Below, piece by piece: positions 24,377-36,890 of a DNA stretch of 64,000 nucleotides. The notes beneath the pieces are model-generated. The model was given only the letters and a program-made list of their open reading frames with translations, made no database searches and was not told the origin of the DNA. The stretch comes from Larix kaempferi (lineage: Eukaryota > Streptophyta > Pinopsida > Pinales > Pinaceae). Each line of letters opens with the position of its first letter. Within the stretch, counting starts at the first letter, position 1. The position numbers and the translations under genes were made by a program. The stretch lies in NCBI GenBank assembly GCA_027924585.1, contig BSBM01002076.1, forward strand, positions 248,001-312,000, written 5' to 3'.

Positions 24377-27300
24377 GTGCTACGCCCACCCAAGGGCACC
24401 ATACGAAAGGCGACATTTAATCCCAATGCTCGAGCTTCCCAAAATTACAATATTGTTGAGGATCTAGCTCAAGCACCCTGCGCCATGTCGACTCTCGAGG
24501 TTCTCCAACACTGCCCCACACAACGTAGAACCCTACTTTCAGCACTGGGGGAAATGGACCTAGATACTTCAAACTCCATCATGTTTAACTTGGAGCACAT
24601 TAAACCTCGGCTTTCTCACCAGTTAGCCTTCCAGGTTCACACAAAAATCCATGGAAATATCATCCATCGCACTGTGTTAGACGAAGGTGCTTCCACGTCA
24701 ATCATGTCTTTGAACTGCTGGAGAGCCTTAGGCTCACCCGAAGTCACAACTTCTCCCACTACTCTCAGGGCGTTTGATGGACATGGTTTTCAACCTTATG
24801 GACTCATTCCCTCAATTGGTGTTGAACTGGGGGGCAAAACAGTATCCGTACACATTGAAGTCGTAGATGCACCATTGGATTACAATCTCCTCCTTGGCCG
24901 AAACTAGTTTTACGCCATGACCGCCATAGCATCTACAGTCTTCCAAATTGTACAATTTCCTCATGAAGGGAAAATTGTCACTATTGATCAACTGGATTAC
25001 TGTATCCTAGACTCCCATCCAAACTCCGCCAACACCGTCCCGTTATTGGATCAACCACGGTACCGGTTCCAAGACATCGGTGTTGGTCTCATGAAGGACT
25101 CATCCCTTATTGGAATTTTTCCAGAGCTGGGAACCCATGTTCAACCAATCAACATGATTTCATCAAATGTCACCCCTTCCAATGATTCATGGGTGATTCC
25201 GAGTCCCTCTCAGATTGAAGACCACGACAACTCTATGCCTCTCAACAGAAACCTCGCAGCATATCAAGTGATCCAATCAGCCACCAATTGGGTCGACTGT
25301 CCTACTCATCACACCGTGGTGTAGCTCTTGGCTGAAACTCATCCAAACCCACCACTTATCGATCCTCTCAATTTTATTTTTCCCACCGACGAATCAATTA
25401 TGGAGGTTATGTGCAGTGATGAGCCACCATGGGGATATTTTCATCATCGATCTTCATTTCCCACCATTTAGCCACTTGAGCCTGATACAAAACCCAGTTC
25501 TTCACTTGGGATGGTTCAAACCAAGTTCCCCACTTCCCTCGACGAGGTATTTTCCGAAGGAAACTTGGCTAACCTTATGGAAACCACTCCCGTTGATATT
25601 TCAGTGAAGCCTGGTATCGTGGAAAATGTACATATCGGCAAAACATGTACTCCCCTCGAAATGGAGTTCCATAGTGCCTACTTCAAAACTTTCCATGATG
25701 TTTTTGCTTGGAGTTATGAAGAAATGCCAGGAATTGACCCCTCGATCGTGGTCCATGAAATTCCAACATTCCCTGGCACCCGACCTGTTCGGAAAAAACT
25801 TCGACCCGTCCATCCTCGTAAGGCAGCCGCTATTAAAGCAGAAGTTGAAAAACTTTTGCGTGCTGGTTTTATCTATCCTGTCCCATTGACAGAATGGGTA
25901 TCCAACATCGTTCCCGTAGCCAAGAAACAAGGAACGATTAGAGTCTGTGTCGATTACTGCGACTTGAACAAGGCTTGTCCAAAGGACAACTACCCAACTC
26001 CGTTCATCAACCATATCATCGATAACTGTGCCGGGAGTGTCATCTTTTCATTTATGGATGGCTTTTCTGGCTATAATCAGATCGATATCCTCCCAGCCGA
26101 CCAGCACAAAACAACCTTTATCTGCCCTTGGGGGGTTTTTGCATATCGAAAGTTACCTTTTGGCCTCAAAAATGCCGGGGCAACTTTCCAACGGGCGATG
26201 TCATACGCATTTCACGACATCAAACATATTGTAAAACCATATCTTGATGATCTTCCCGCTCACTCTCGAACCCAGGAAGACCATCCAGACCACTTAAGTG
26301 CCATTTTCGAAAGGTGCCGTCGCTACAATATACGTTTGAACCCGCATAAGTGCGTCTTTTGTCTAGAAGCCGGAAAACTGTTGGGCTTCATAGTCTCCAA
26401 AAGCGGGATACGATTAGATCCTGCGAAGGTAGAAGCTATCTTAGCCCTGCCTTCACCCACCAACATTCCAGAACTTCAATGTTCGCAAGGGCATGCAAAC
26501 TTTCTATGCTGTTTCATCTGCAATCTTTCCAAGATAACAAAAGGCTACATGAGGCTTCTCAAGAAGAACGTTCCCTTTATCTGGGATGATGAAGCCCAAC
26601 ACTCCTTTGACAATCTAAAGGTAGCCTTAACTAAAGATCTTGAGATCCAACCCCTCGATTACACACGGGACTACATTCTTTATCTCGCGGCTTCGACTTC
26701 CACCATCGGTATGGTGCTAGTCCAGGAAGACCAAAACGGCATAGAACATGTGGTATACTATCTTAGTAAGAGTCTTCTCGACTTCGAAACTCGTTATTCA
26801 CATGTTGAAAAACTGGCTCTGGCAACAGTATTTGCTGTCCAGAGATTTCGTCATTACATTCTACTCCGCCGGACCACTGTTATAGCCGATTTCAATCCAA
26901 TGTATTACATCCTCACATGTCAAGTGCTTGGGGGCAAATATTCTCGTTGGATCATCATCCTTTAGGAGTTTGACTTGGAATTTGTCAAAGCCAAGTCCAA
27001 GAAGTCTTTGGTCTTTGCAGAGTTGATTTGTACCTTGCCTCGTGCTACCGAGCAATCCGATCCCATCGATTCTCTTCCTGATGAATCGTTGTTTCTCATT
27101 AGCACGTCTGATCCGTGGTACGGGGATATTTTATTATATCTCCAAACCCAACGCTTCTGCCTCGACCTCACTTGAGATGAATGGCGACGCATTCGACATC
27201 ACGCAAAATACTACCTCATAGTCAACGATACTCTTTATCGACGTGGTGTCGACACCGTTCTTCGACACTGTTTGACCTTAGATGAGGCGGAATGCGTTCT

Positions 27301-28359
27301 TAATGACTGCCACGCTGGGGCATGTGGTGGTCATCTCTTTGGGATGGCTACGGCCCAGAAAATACTGCGAGCAGGATACTTCTGGCCCTCAATTTTCAAA
27401 GACTGCATTGAAACAGTCAAGAAGTGTCCGCCATGTCAATTCTTTCATAGTAAAGCACGCTCGCACCCTGCTCCACTCCATCCTGTTATTGCCGTCGGCC
27501 CTTTTTCCAAATGGGGCATAGATTTCATGCACTATAAGCCCACTTCAGCCGGGGGGCATAGCTATGTCATAGTAGTTGTCGACTATTTCACAAAATGGGC
27601 TGAAGCAATGCCTACGTATGCTTAGGACGGCAAAACAACAGCACGATTCATATTCAATCATATTATAGCTAGATTCGGTGTCCCACAATCCATTGTGATC
27701 GATCATGGCTCCCATTTCAGGAACCATATGATCGAAGAACTAAGTGCCAAGTTGGGTTTTCGCCATGAAAACTCAACCCCGTATTACCCACAAGCTAATG
27801 GTCAAGTTGAAGCCATTAATGAAGTCCTGAAACGAATGATTCAGCTTATTGTGGGTACCCAGAAATCCAACTGGCACTCAGCTCTATTCTCAGCCCTATG
27901 GGCATACCGAACCTCAATGAAAAGTGCTATTGGGTTTACACCATTCCAACTGGTGTATGGCCTAGAAGCCATTTTTCCGATTGAATGTGAAATTCCATCA
28001 CTCAAGATAGCCATAGAGCTACTTCCCCACACCACTTCCGAAGATGAACGGTTTCTATACCTAGCCAAGCTAGATGAAACCCGCCGCGATGCGCTTTAGC
28101 TAATGAAGCTCATAAAAAACGCGTCAAAGCTCAATATGACAAATCCGTTCAACCTCGGATCTTCAATGAAGGTGACCTCGTACTTACATATGATCAAATG
28201 CACGATAACCTCGGAAAAGGAAAAGTTGAATCTATGTGGTACGGCCCCTTTATTGTAAAACGTGTCTTGGAAAAATGAGCCTATGAACTAATCGATTGTG
28301 ATGGTACGCCATTGGCACGGCCCCACAATGGGCTATACCTCAAACGCTTCTACGCGTAA
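24377..28359 (+). pseudogene. Tat-like pol: protease, reverse transcriptase, RNase H, integrase
   Basis: One frame runs from 24377 through six or more stops to 28097, then shifts and ends at TAA 28357-28359 (LYLKRFYA then stop), the normal gypsy pol end. Protease: VLDEGASTSIMS at about 24677. RT (from 25511): RVCVDYCDLNKACPKDNYP, then YLDD at about 26240. RNase H follows to about 26960. Integrase: a CPPCQ zinc-finger half at about 27426, DFMHY at about 27524, VIDHGSHF at about 27695 (usual TDNG altered) and PYYPQANGQVEAIN with the catalytic Glu at about 27810. Stops at 26963, 27173 and 27623 fit Gln or Arg codons changed by C-to-T. Confidence 0.93.
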
Positions 28360-28481
28360 GGTTGCCCTACGCGGGTTACTTGTTGTACATAATGTACTTA
28401 GTTTGCTTTTACTCTTTGTTTTTGGTGTGTGCGTGGACCTCATGTATCCACTCTTACTTTGACTTGTGATTTTATGCGCAG

Positions 28482-28895
28482 ATGTATGCCTACTTCGGAT
28501 TCGCCGACGGTGCAAGCCGACATACTCGGAATCTCGCTTCCACAGCCTGGGTAATCTATTCCCCCACTGGCAAGTTGATTTCTTCAGGAGCCAATTGTTT
28601 AGGTCCCGCAACCAACAATATCACGGAGTACTATGCAGTCATTGGTCTCTTGACGGAGGTTGCTTCACTCGGAATTGACTCCATATCAGTCTTCTTAGAC
28701 TCCCAACTCGTGGTTTCTCATCTAAACTGTGTTTACACAATTCGCGATCCTATACTACTTCGTTTATTTCGGAGAGTACGCCTCTTGGAACGATCATTTA
28801 ATTTCATTACATATCAACAAATACCGAGAGAATTCAATTGTATAGCTGATTCATTGGCTAATTACATTTTGGATTGGCATCTTGCCCATACATAA
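28482..28895 (+). CDS. Free-standing second RNase H of the Tat-like element
   Basis: An intact 137-aa ORF starts at ATG 28482, 123 bp after the pol stop, in a different frame. It has the RNase HI fold signature: FADGAS (Asp9), NNITEYYAVIG (Glu49), VFLDSQLVV (Asp73) and PREFNCIADSLAN (Asp123), giving the full acidic set. It would cut RNA in RNA:DNA hybrids during reverse transcription. Plant Tat elements are known to carry an acquired archaeal-type RNase H besides the native one; lying outside pol and downstream of integrase is the notable point. TGCGCAG just before the ATG resembles a splice acceptor, but joining to the GTAAGG at 28356 does not keep the frame, so splicing is unproven. Confidence 0.85.
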   Translation: MYAYFGFADGASRHTRNLASTAWVIYSPTGKLISSGANCLGPATNNITEYYAVIGLLTEVASLGIDSISVFLDSQLVVSHLNCVYTIRDPILLRLFRRVRLLERSFNFITYQQIPREFNCIADSLANYILDWHLAHT

Positions 28896-29191
28896 ACACA
28901 TCATAAATGATAAAATGAACAAGTCTTTGTAAATAAATAGATCATGAAAATAGGTCCATATCACTGTATATAAGAGTGTTTTTTCCAAAATACATAAAGT
29001 TTGTGTCGAAGACAAAATGTGGGACCAAATCCCATACAAAAATTTGGCTCTCAAAGCCTACATATCGTATACATGCCGCAAAAGACAAAAAAGACCATCT
29101 ATGGAGATTTGGGAGATCTTTCATGTCCCTCGTCAGACTCCTCCCGTTGCTGGTGGTAACACACTATAGCTCGAGCCACCCTACGAAGAAG

Positions 29192-30804
29192 TCAACCAAT
29201 ACGACTAGGCACACCCACAGTATGCCATTGGAGATGTAAAGGGACGTCATCCATCCTCATAGCAGGGATACCATGAGTCAACCCCTGTAAGTTCCTCTCT
29301 ATGTCTCGGACACCTCCTGCTTCGTCTTTGTCCTCCTCCTCGTCAGGAACATCTTGGCGATCAACACCACCACGACGTAAGGGCGTGTACCCAGCTGGTC
29401 TCTGTGGTCCACGATCTGCGACATGCATGCGAACATACATTAGAAGTCTTTTACACATTCTAAAAAAGCAATAAAAATTATATATTCAAAAAGGAAAAAA
29501 TATATATCCATGAAGGTCATACCTGAGTTGTCCCAATCTTCATCCTCTGGCAGTGCCAAGTCGATGTCCTCGCGGAAGTCCACCCCTGCATAGGGGTAGT
29601 CATCGATCATAACTATCTGCTCCTCGAGCTAGGAGAAGAAATCCTCACCAAACGCCAAGCGCTAAGGTCCCCCAAGACGCCCTGCATAATCACTCCATCG
29701 AGCCATCCATGGCTCGGTAGGTGGACAGCGAGGCATATATATCTGTGGACGCAGCAATGGCACCCTCGCCAAAAAGAAGGTGACTAGGATACTCCCATAA
29801 CCAAATTGGGAGTTCTCTCCAACTCTACACTTGTGCACTTGTTCTTTAAGATTGGTCAACACCGCCTCACACCAGTTAAATACTGTTCCAGCCATACAAT
29901 CCACTGCCAGCTTCATCTATGTATGGGACGCCTGATGCGGACCCACACTCCCTGCTGCACGTGTGATGGTGAACAAAATAGTTTTTAAAGGAAGTTCTGT
30001 AACATCTTTTATGACCACTTTCCCACTTTTCTTACTTGAACCCTGATGGCATTACCGAGCAATCAGAGCGTCTGTGCGCGTCTCTGAGGCTGTGTATATA
30101 GTAAAGTTCACTCGGGCCCCTCTTTTCGAGAGGCCCGTGAGAAAGTAAATATCCTCAAGTTGAATTTTGAGAACATGCTCTCCCACTCGGAAAGCTTGAA
30201 TGTCAGAGTCCCGCAATTGGATAAGATGGGTAAGAAGTTTGGCTTGTTGACGAATGCCTTTGGTCTTAAAGAATTTCAACAAACCGCACTCCCACAACGC
30301 GGTCACGGTCGGTAGGTCATTTTCGGCCACCAAATCACCCGCTTCATGTTCTCTTTCTTTCCAATGGACCATTTTGCTCCAAATATGTTTCAAACACCTG
30401 CAAAAAGGCATTGAAAACATTTAGTAACTACTTAATAACTTGGTTTCAGCAAAATTTTTGAGAAAAATCGATTTTTTCATCTTAAAAATCATCTTCATCG
30501 CGCCTGGGGCACGTCTTGCCACGCAATACTGCACAGTACCACGTTTCAGCTTAAATACACAGAGCGGTACTGTCGAACAGTACCGCATTTCCCGATATGG
30601 TCCCCACGCGGTACTGTGAAGGGCCATTTTTGCCCAGTAGGGCTCGCCCAAAAAATCAATTTTTCTTACTGAAAGCAAATTATTCATACATCAAATGAAA
30701 GAGAAGCTTGAGAGCTCTTACCTGGCGTAGACGGTTGTTGAAACGGTGTCCTGAAACTCCCGACATGGATCCTTGAAGTTTTTGCTCTTCAAATGGGTAA
30801 AATC
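29192..30804 (-). pseudogene. Antisense, intron-containing ORF between pol and 3' LTR of the Tat-like element
   Basis: Three minus-strand segments join in one frame: 30804-30722, 30397-29523 and 29415-29192. Introns are 30721-30398 (GTAAGAG...TTTTTGCAG, phase 2) and 29522-29416 (GTATGACC...GTCGCAG, phase 1). The product reads CREFQDTVSTTVYA, CLKHIW, PTVTALWECGLLKFF and LEDIYFLTGLSKRG, the last resembling plant-mobile-domain-type proteins, with an acidic C-terminal exon (DEEEDKDEAGG). In-frame stops at 30805, 30052, 29917 and two near 29660 and 29630 are mostly TAG where Gln is likely. Antisense extra ORFs at this position are known in Tat elements; function is unknown. The 5' start is not resolved. 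Confidence 0.7.
30530..30620. repeat. Hairpin motif cluster in intron 1 of the antisense ORF
   Basis: GCGGTACTGT and ACAGTACCGC form a perfect 10-bp inverted repeat with a 3-base loop at 30564-30586. ACGCGGTACTGTG follows near 30606 and CAGTACCACG precedes near 30535. It is the same motif as at 18300-18415 and 19345-19475. Confidence 0.8.
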
Positions 30805-30809
30805 TCATC

Positions 30810-32805
30810 TTTGGGTAAAAACACAAATGAAATGGTAAATTTCTATTTTTAACCATCCTTTTATAGCTTTTTCACCTATTTTTTAATTATTATTTTATAT
30901 GGTTAAAATAAAAACCCATTTCACATTGCTAATATCCGGTTTTATGAGCACTTTATTGACAGGATCTCCTTTAAAAAGCGATATATTCATACTAGCGTTT
31001 ATTCATCGTTTGACCTTCATTTCGAGCCTACTTTATCTTTTTCATGCTCTGGATTAAAACTTGAAAAAGATTCCAAGAGCTTTCACACCCATGTCGTGCT
31101 TGTCAAATGCAAGTAAATGGTGTCGAGTTCGGTCGGCTTTACTCATGCTCGTTAAACGATGAGGAAAGTATTATCCTGGTTGTATTTTATTCTTTTTTCG
31201 GACCAGAATAATTAAAAATTATGAAAAAGACCATTGGAGTCCATAGTTAAGCTCTTTTCAGACTCCCTAAAATTGAAAAGATTGCCAAGTGATCTTGACT
31301 CTTTCACACTTGTAAAAGTATTTGAAAGGTCGTCTATTCGGTGATAGGTTACCCCTTTTTCGGCCTGTCTAGACTATTTATGAGAAAGGTATACCTCAGT
31401 CAATCTTGACTGGGAGAGTTCTCTCGGGAATTGTTTTACACTTTTTCGGGATCGAGGGACTAAATTTACGAAAAAGTACACTGCGGATCTTCCTTTAAGT
31501 TTTTTCACGCTCTCTAAATATGAAAAACTACCGAGTTTTCCTTCTTTGGACTCGTTAAAATTTTAACATCAAAGGACCCACTTTGGGATGAACCCCTCCT
31601 TTCTTAGGTTCGTAAAACATGTGAGATTGGACTCATCTATGAGATGGGCTACACCGAGCATCTGTTATCCTCTTCAAGCTTGAAAAACAACAAAGAGGTA
31701 CTCGTCCATCATGTCGGGGGAATATGGGGGAACAAGTCAAGTTTATTTTTGGCAGCTTGTCAGTCGTTACCTTTTAACATGGCATGTGTCTGTCCCTTGT
31801 CTATACTGGGTATCTATTTTTCATTGAGTTATGGTCATCATCCTGAGTCGTCTCCCTGGCCACGAGCCTACTCATTCGGTGTCTATCCTCTGTTTTCAAT
31901 AATCCCTGCTGCCAAGTCATGTTACATGCCGTTATATGTTCAAATGGTTGTAGTGTTCAAAGTCGTTCATTATGTCAGACCTCCGCTGTGTCAGTACATA
32001 CTCCATTGTTGCATCATCTTATCATCCGTTCCGATTTCGTTTCGATGATGTGGGAATCATTATGGCCCACCTTCAACAAGTCTATTCCCGTCGACGCCAA
32101 ATCACTATCCGGGAATTAGACTTAGAGATCAACCATTAGTACCTTGGTACCTGCATGCCTCAATGGCAGGTTTCCTCGTGTTTGACAGTAGGTTTACATC
32201 ACTGACCTCTGATCTAATAATCTCTCGAATGCTCGACATCAACTCATTTATTTGCATTTCGTTGAGATGTACTTCAGATACCTTGGAGATCATCATCATC
32301 ATTGGTGATTTCCCTCGCATTTGTTAACGGTTCACATCATTGACCGGAAATCAAATGGTTTCTACCATGTTCGACTTCAACACCTTGTAATCACATGCCT
32401 AGATTCGTATCATTTGCGATTGGGTAGAAGAACCTGGGCGCACCTTTGTATCTTGATTGTGTCCAGGTTGCGATGGAGATGTCCTTTGTATTGTCACACA
32501 GATCCACTTTTTGTATTGGTCGTGGCTGTGTTATTATTGTCTCATGGATCTACACTTGTTCATAGTAGCCATGATCTGTCCACAGTCTATATCATCTCAG
32601 TACTCATGGATCTGCAATGTATTGGTCGACAGCCATGCTTTGAGTCATTTGTTTCCGAGCATGGGGATGCTCGCCTCGGTGGTATATCTAACACTTTGTT
32701 TCTGTTTCAGCTCCTTGTTGTTCACCTCGATGCTATCTCTGCACACTATATTCATAAAGTCTTTCAGCCATCAGTCCCTTCTGACCTCACACTTTAGGGG
32801 GCATC
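30810..32805 (+). other. Tat-like 3' untranslated region
   Basis: No coding sequence recognised. At 31000-31640 short similar words recur (TTGAAAAGATT, TTTTTCACACTC) without a clean period. The region ends with polypurine AGGGGGCATC (32796-32805) abutting the 3' LTR. Confidence 0.5.
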
Positions 32806-33782
32806 TGTTATACCTCTATATTTCACAGTGTCGCATCTGCACCATGAAAAGAGTTGATGACACTTCCCCTACTGCTTTAAACCACTCAGAAGAGAAAAAT
32901 GATGAGTGAACCTTGAAGGTAAACTTACCCTGACAAGTTTTCACCCAATTGAGACTTTATTTACCCTAAGTACCGTGTTTTGCTCTGTCTTAGACGAGCG
33001 GTAGTCCACACTACCGCACTATGCTTTGTCCCTGCCGCGCGGTACTACCGCATTATGCTCAGATTGCTGGGCATGGTACTCTTTTTATAGCGCTTTTGGC
33101 ATGGCTTGTGGGATTTTGGATTTTCGAAGATATTGGAAGATTGGGGTCCTTGATTCGATCTCAACTCATTTTCTGTGATTGGAAACCCTGATCCACTTAC
33201 TTCTCCCTAGATCCACCCATCTCTCTTGTTGGTTAAACCTACCATACACTATAAAAGAGAGGCATTCCATGGGAAAAGGGGAGGACTCTTAGAAGTACCA
33301 AACTTATGATCTTGCAGCCTTGTGGTGATAGCTAGAGGAGGAAGCACTTGGAGCTGGAGGATTGGCTTGGACATCAAGCAACCTTTGTAAGCATTCTTCA
33401 AGTTTGTAATAAAGATAACTTGTCTTGTTTTTCCCATTTCATGTGTATTGTACAAGTCTTTAGCATGGAATGTATCTAGTCTAGATTTGAATCTAATCTT
33501 TACTTCAAGGTATTTGGAATCTTGTATGCTTGTTCTTTGTTTGATTCCAACAGGTTCTACATTGGAGCTTTTGGATCAAGAGCTAGAAGCGGGACAAACG
33601 TCAGATTGAAAGGTGAGTTATATCTTTCATTGTTTCTGAATGCATGTAATCTTGTTGTGAAAGTTAGTTCAGGAATTTCAAGGTAGCATTTGTTTTGTTT
33701 TGTTCTTACCTTAGAGTCAGTTAGGAATCTGCTTTAAGTTAAGAGAATTTTGACTTATCCGTAGGGAAAAATTCTACCAACA
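32806..33782 (+). repeat. Tat-like 3' LTR
   Basis: 977 bp, TGTTAT...CCAACA, followed directly by the second CTGCT target copy at 33783-33787. Confidence 0.96.
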
Positions 33783-36700
33783 CTGCTGTCACAGGTACTA
33801 TCTCTCATGGATGTAATGATTGGCTAATTGATAGTGGGGATTCCAAACACATGACTGGGTTTAATGAATCCTTTGTAGATCTATCTGAACATGAGTTACC
33901 TCATAAAGTGAAACTTGGGGATGACTATCAATATCTTATCAAAGGAAGTGGTGAAGCCTCCTACAAACTAGAATCTGGGAAGTCTTTGAAGATGAAGGAT
34001 GTTCTATATGTACCTGGGCTCAAGAAGAACCTCCTATCCATATCATATTTGGATGCAAAAGGAATTAGAGTTGCATTTGTGGATGGCCAAGTACTCATGT
34101 GGCCAAAGGGTAAGACCATAGATGGTGCAGTAGTGATTGGAGAGCAAGAGGGAGGATTGCACAAATTAAAGGGACAACCTGAACATGCCATGGTACATGA
34201 ATCCATGGAGCCAAGTGAACTTTGGAATAGAAGGATTGCACACATGCACTATAGAGCACTACCAATTGCAAGCAAATCTATAGAAGGTCTTCCTGAAATC
34301 CAATCAAAGCATGAAGGTGTCTGCAAAGGATGTGAAAAAGGAAAGAACACAAAGAAGGAATTTCCAAGCAGTGAAATAAAAGCAAAAGGAATCTTGGAGA
34401 TTATCCACTCCGATGTATGCGGTCCAATGTCATCCAGCTATCTGAGTGGGTATGTATACTATGTTCTTTCATTGATGATTTCTCTAGGAAGACTTGGGGT
34501 TTATTTCTTAAAGAATAAAGATGAAGTGTTTGATAAGTTCAAGGAATTCAAAGCCTTGATAGAAAATCAAACAGATAAGAAGATTAAAACTTTCAGATCC
34601 GACAATGGTGGAGAATTCACTTCAGGTGATTTCAAGAAGTTATGCAGTGATTCAGGGATTAAGAGGGAGTTGACTACTCCCTACAATCCACAACAAAATG
34701 GAGTTGCAGAGAGGAAGAATATAATTATCATGGAAGCAGCACGAGCAATGCTTCATGACCAAGATCTACCTATGCATCTATGGGCAGAAGTAGCTAGGAC
34801 AGCTGTGTATGTGCAGAACAGAACACCTCACAAGATACTTGACAACGAGACACCAGAAGAAGTTTTCTCAAAAACCTGAAGTTAGCCATCTCAGAATATT
34901 TGGTTGTCCAGTTTATACACACATTCCAAAGGAAAAGAGAACAAAGCTAGATCCTTCAGGGAAGAAGGGAATCTTTGTGGGTTATAGTGAAAGCTCGAAG
35001 GCTTAAAGAATATACTTTCCAGGGTTCAAGAAGATTTACATCAGCAGAGATGTAAAATCTGATGAAGACTTGGCATACATAAAATCAAGGAAGACACCTG
35101 TTGAAGATCATGAAGAACCAAAGGAAACCAGATTTCAAGATACCACTATGAGTGAAACAATTCCAGAAGCAAATCGTGAAATAGAAGATCCACAACAACC
35201 TATAGATCCACCTCCTGAGAAGAACTCTCACAAGAGGAAACCTGCATGGGCTAGAGAGATCATCCAAGATGCAGAAAGGTATGGCATTCCAGAAGAAGAA
35301 CACAGAGAAAGGAAAAGGACTAGATCACATACCAGTTATGTTGCCTTACTCTGTGATATTATGAACAAAGAACCTTCCAGTTATGAAGAGGCTGCGGAAA
35401 AGAAAGAATGGAAGGATGCCATGGTCGAGGAGTACCAGTCAATCATGAAGAATGATGTTTGGGATGTGGTCCCAAGACCTAAAGGGAAGTCTATTGTGAC
35501 TTCCAAGTGGATCTATAAGATCAAGCATGTTGCAGATGGTAGCATAGAGAAATATAAGGCGAGGTTTGTAGCTCATGGCTTCTCCCAGAAAGAGGGAATA
35601 GATTATGAAGAGACTTTTGCACCTGTAGCCAGATACACTTCCATCAGAACAGTACTTGCTCTAACTATAGTGATGAAATGGAAGATACACCACATGGATG
35701 TCAAGACAAATTTCTTGAATGGTGTAGTCGAAGAGGAAGTGTATGTAGAGCAACCACTTGGTTTTCAGACACATGACAGGCAGTCATATGTGTGCAGGTT
35801 GAAGAAAGCCTTGTATTGCTTGAAGCAAGTTCCTAGGACTTGGTATGGTAGGATGGCCTATTTCCTATCCAGTTTGGAATTTACCAAGAGTAAAGCAAAT
35901 TCCAACCTTTACTACAAGGTTGAGGAAGGCAATCCAGTGATACTACTTTTGTATGTGGATGACCTGTTTGTTACAGGTGAGGATAGATTGATTGCCAATA
36001 CCAAGAGGAAGCTTGCTGTCGAGTTCGAGATGAAGGACTTGGGGATGATGCACTATTTTCTAGGCATGGAGGTGTGGTAGAGTGCAGATGGGATCTTCCT
36101 TGGACAAGGGAAGTATGAAGTAGAGATCCTGAAGAGGTTCGGGATGATGGACTGCAAGGCCATGGCCACACCTATGGCATCGAACCTGAAGCTTCTGTGT
36201 GATGCTTCATCTGAGCCTGTTGATGTCATGATGTATCGTCAGATGATTGGGTCCTTGATGTACCTGACGAATACGAGACCAGATATTTTCTTTGCAGTGA
36301 ACACATTGAGCTAGTTCCTGACAGATCCAAGAGGTGTTCACCTGGTTACTGTAAAGCATATTCTGAGGTACCTGAAAGGTACAGTTGATTATGGGCTCAA
36401 GTATGATGTGAATCAAAATTTTAACCTATAGGGTTATATTGATTCAGATTGGGAAGGCAGTGCTGCAGATAGGAAGACCACTTCTGGGTTCTGCTTCAGT
36501 ATGGGATCAGGTGTGATCTCTTGGTTTAGCAGGAAGCAGTCCTGCATAGCACTGAGTAGAGCCGAAGCAGAGTATGTTGCAGCTTGGCTGAGGAATCTAC
36601 TATCTGAGCTATTTGATCTCTCATTGGATGCTACTGGTATCTTTTGTGACAACCAGAGTTGCATGAAGCTGTCTGAGAACCCGATGTTCCATGACAGGTC

Positions 36701-36890
36701 AAAACACATTGAGATCAAATATCACTATGTCAAGGATATGGTGCAGAGAGGAGCAGTGAAGCTCCTGTATGTTACGACGGATGAGCAAGTTGTGGATGTG
36801 TTGACGAAACCACTATCCATAGTGAATTTTGAGTACTCCAGAGAGAGGCTTGGTGTTCTTCAGATTGAAGATACTTCTAGGAAGAAGTGA
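33783..36890 (+). pseudogene. Copia pol: protease, integrase, RT, RNase H
   Basis: This resumes the copia frame left at 18134. Protease WLIDSGDSKHMTG at about 33828 has DSGD where DSGA is usual. Then come pre-integrase RRIAHMHYRAL...CKGC, the integrase triad in IHSDVCGPM, FRSDNGGEF and NPQQNGVAERKN, a frameshift near 34865, and a TAA at 35004. RT carries SKWIYKIKH and YVDD at about 35952. RNase H carries DSDWEGSAADRKTTSG and SRAEAEYVA. Stops at 36078, about 36312 and about 36429 are all TAG at likely Gln positions. The ORF ends at 36890. It is recognisable along its whole length but inactive. Confidence 0.93.

Larger units (their letters stand above)
18135..33782 (+). mobile_element. Ty3/gypsy Tat-like LTR retrotransposon nested in copia
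   Basis: The two LTRs are both 977 bp (18135-19111 and 32806-33782, TGTTAT...CCAACA) and differ at about 27 sites by eye (about 97% identity). The 5-bp target duplication CTGCT (18130-18134, 33783-33787) is perfect. The primer site TGGCGACTCCGCTGG (tRNA-Arg type, as in plant Tat/Ogre elements) begins four bases after the 5' LTR. Interior order: long leader, gag, protease, RT-RNase H, integrase, separate second RNase H, antisense ORF, polypurine AGGGGGCATC (32796-32805). The 15.6-kb length, tRNA-Arg primer, second RNase H and antisense ORF together support the Tat lineage. Confidence 0.93.

Noticed and set aside
28356-28481. Intron joining pol to the second RNase H
   Set aside because: Donor GTAAGG and acceptor TGCGCAG look plausible, but the join does not keep the RNase H frame and pol already ends at its family-typical stop.
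30421-30687. 88-aa minus-strand ORF
   Set aside because: It lies within the inferred intron 1 of the antisense ORF and spans the hairpin repeats. No protein character.
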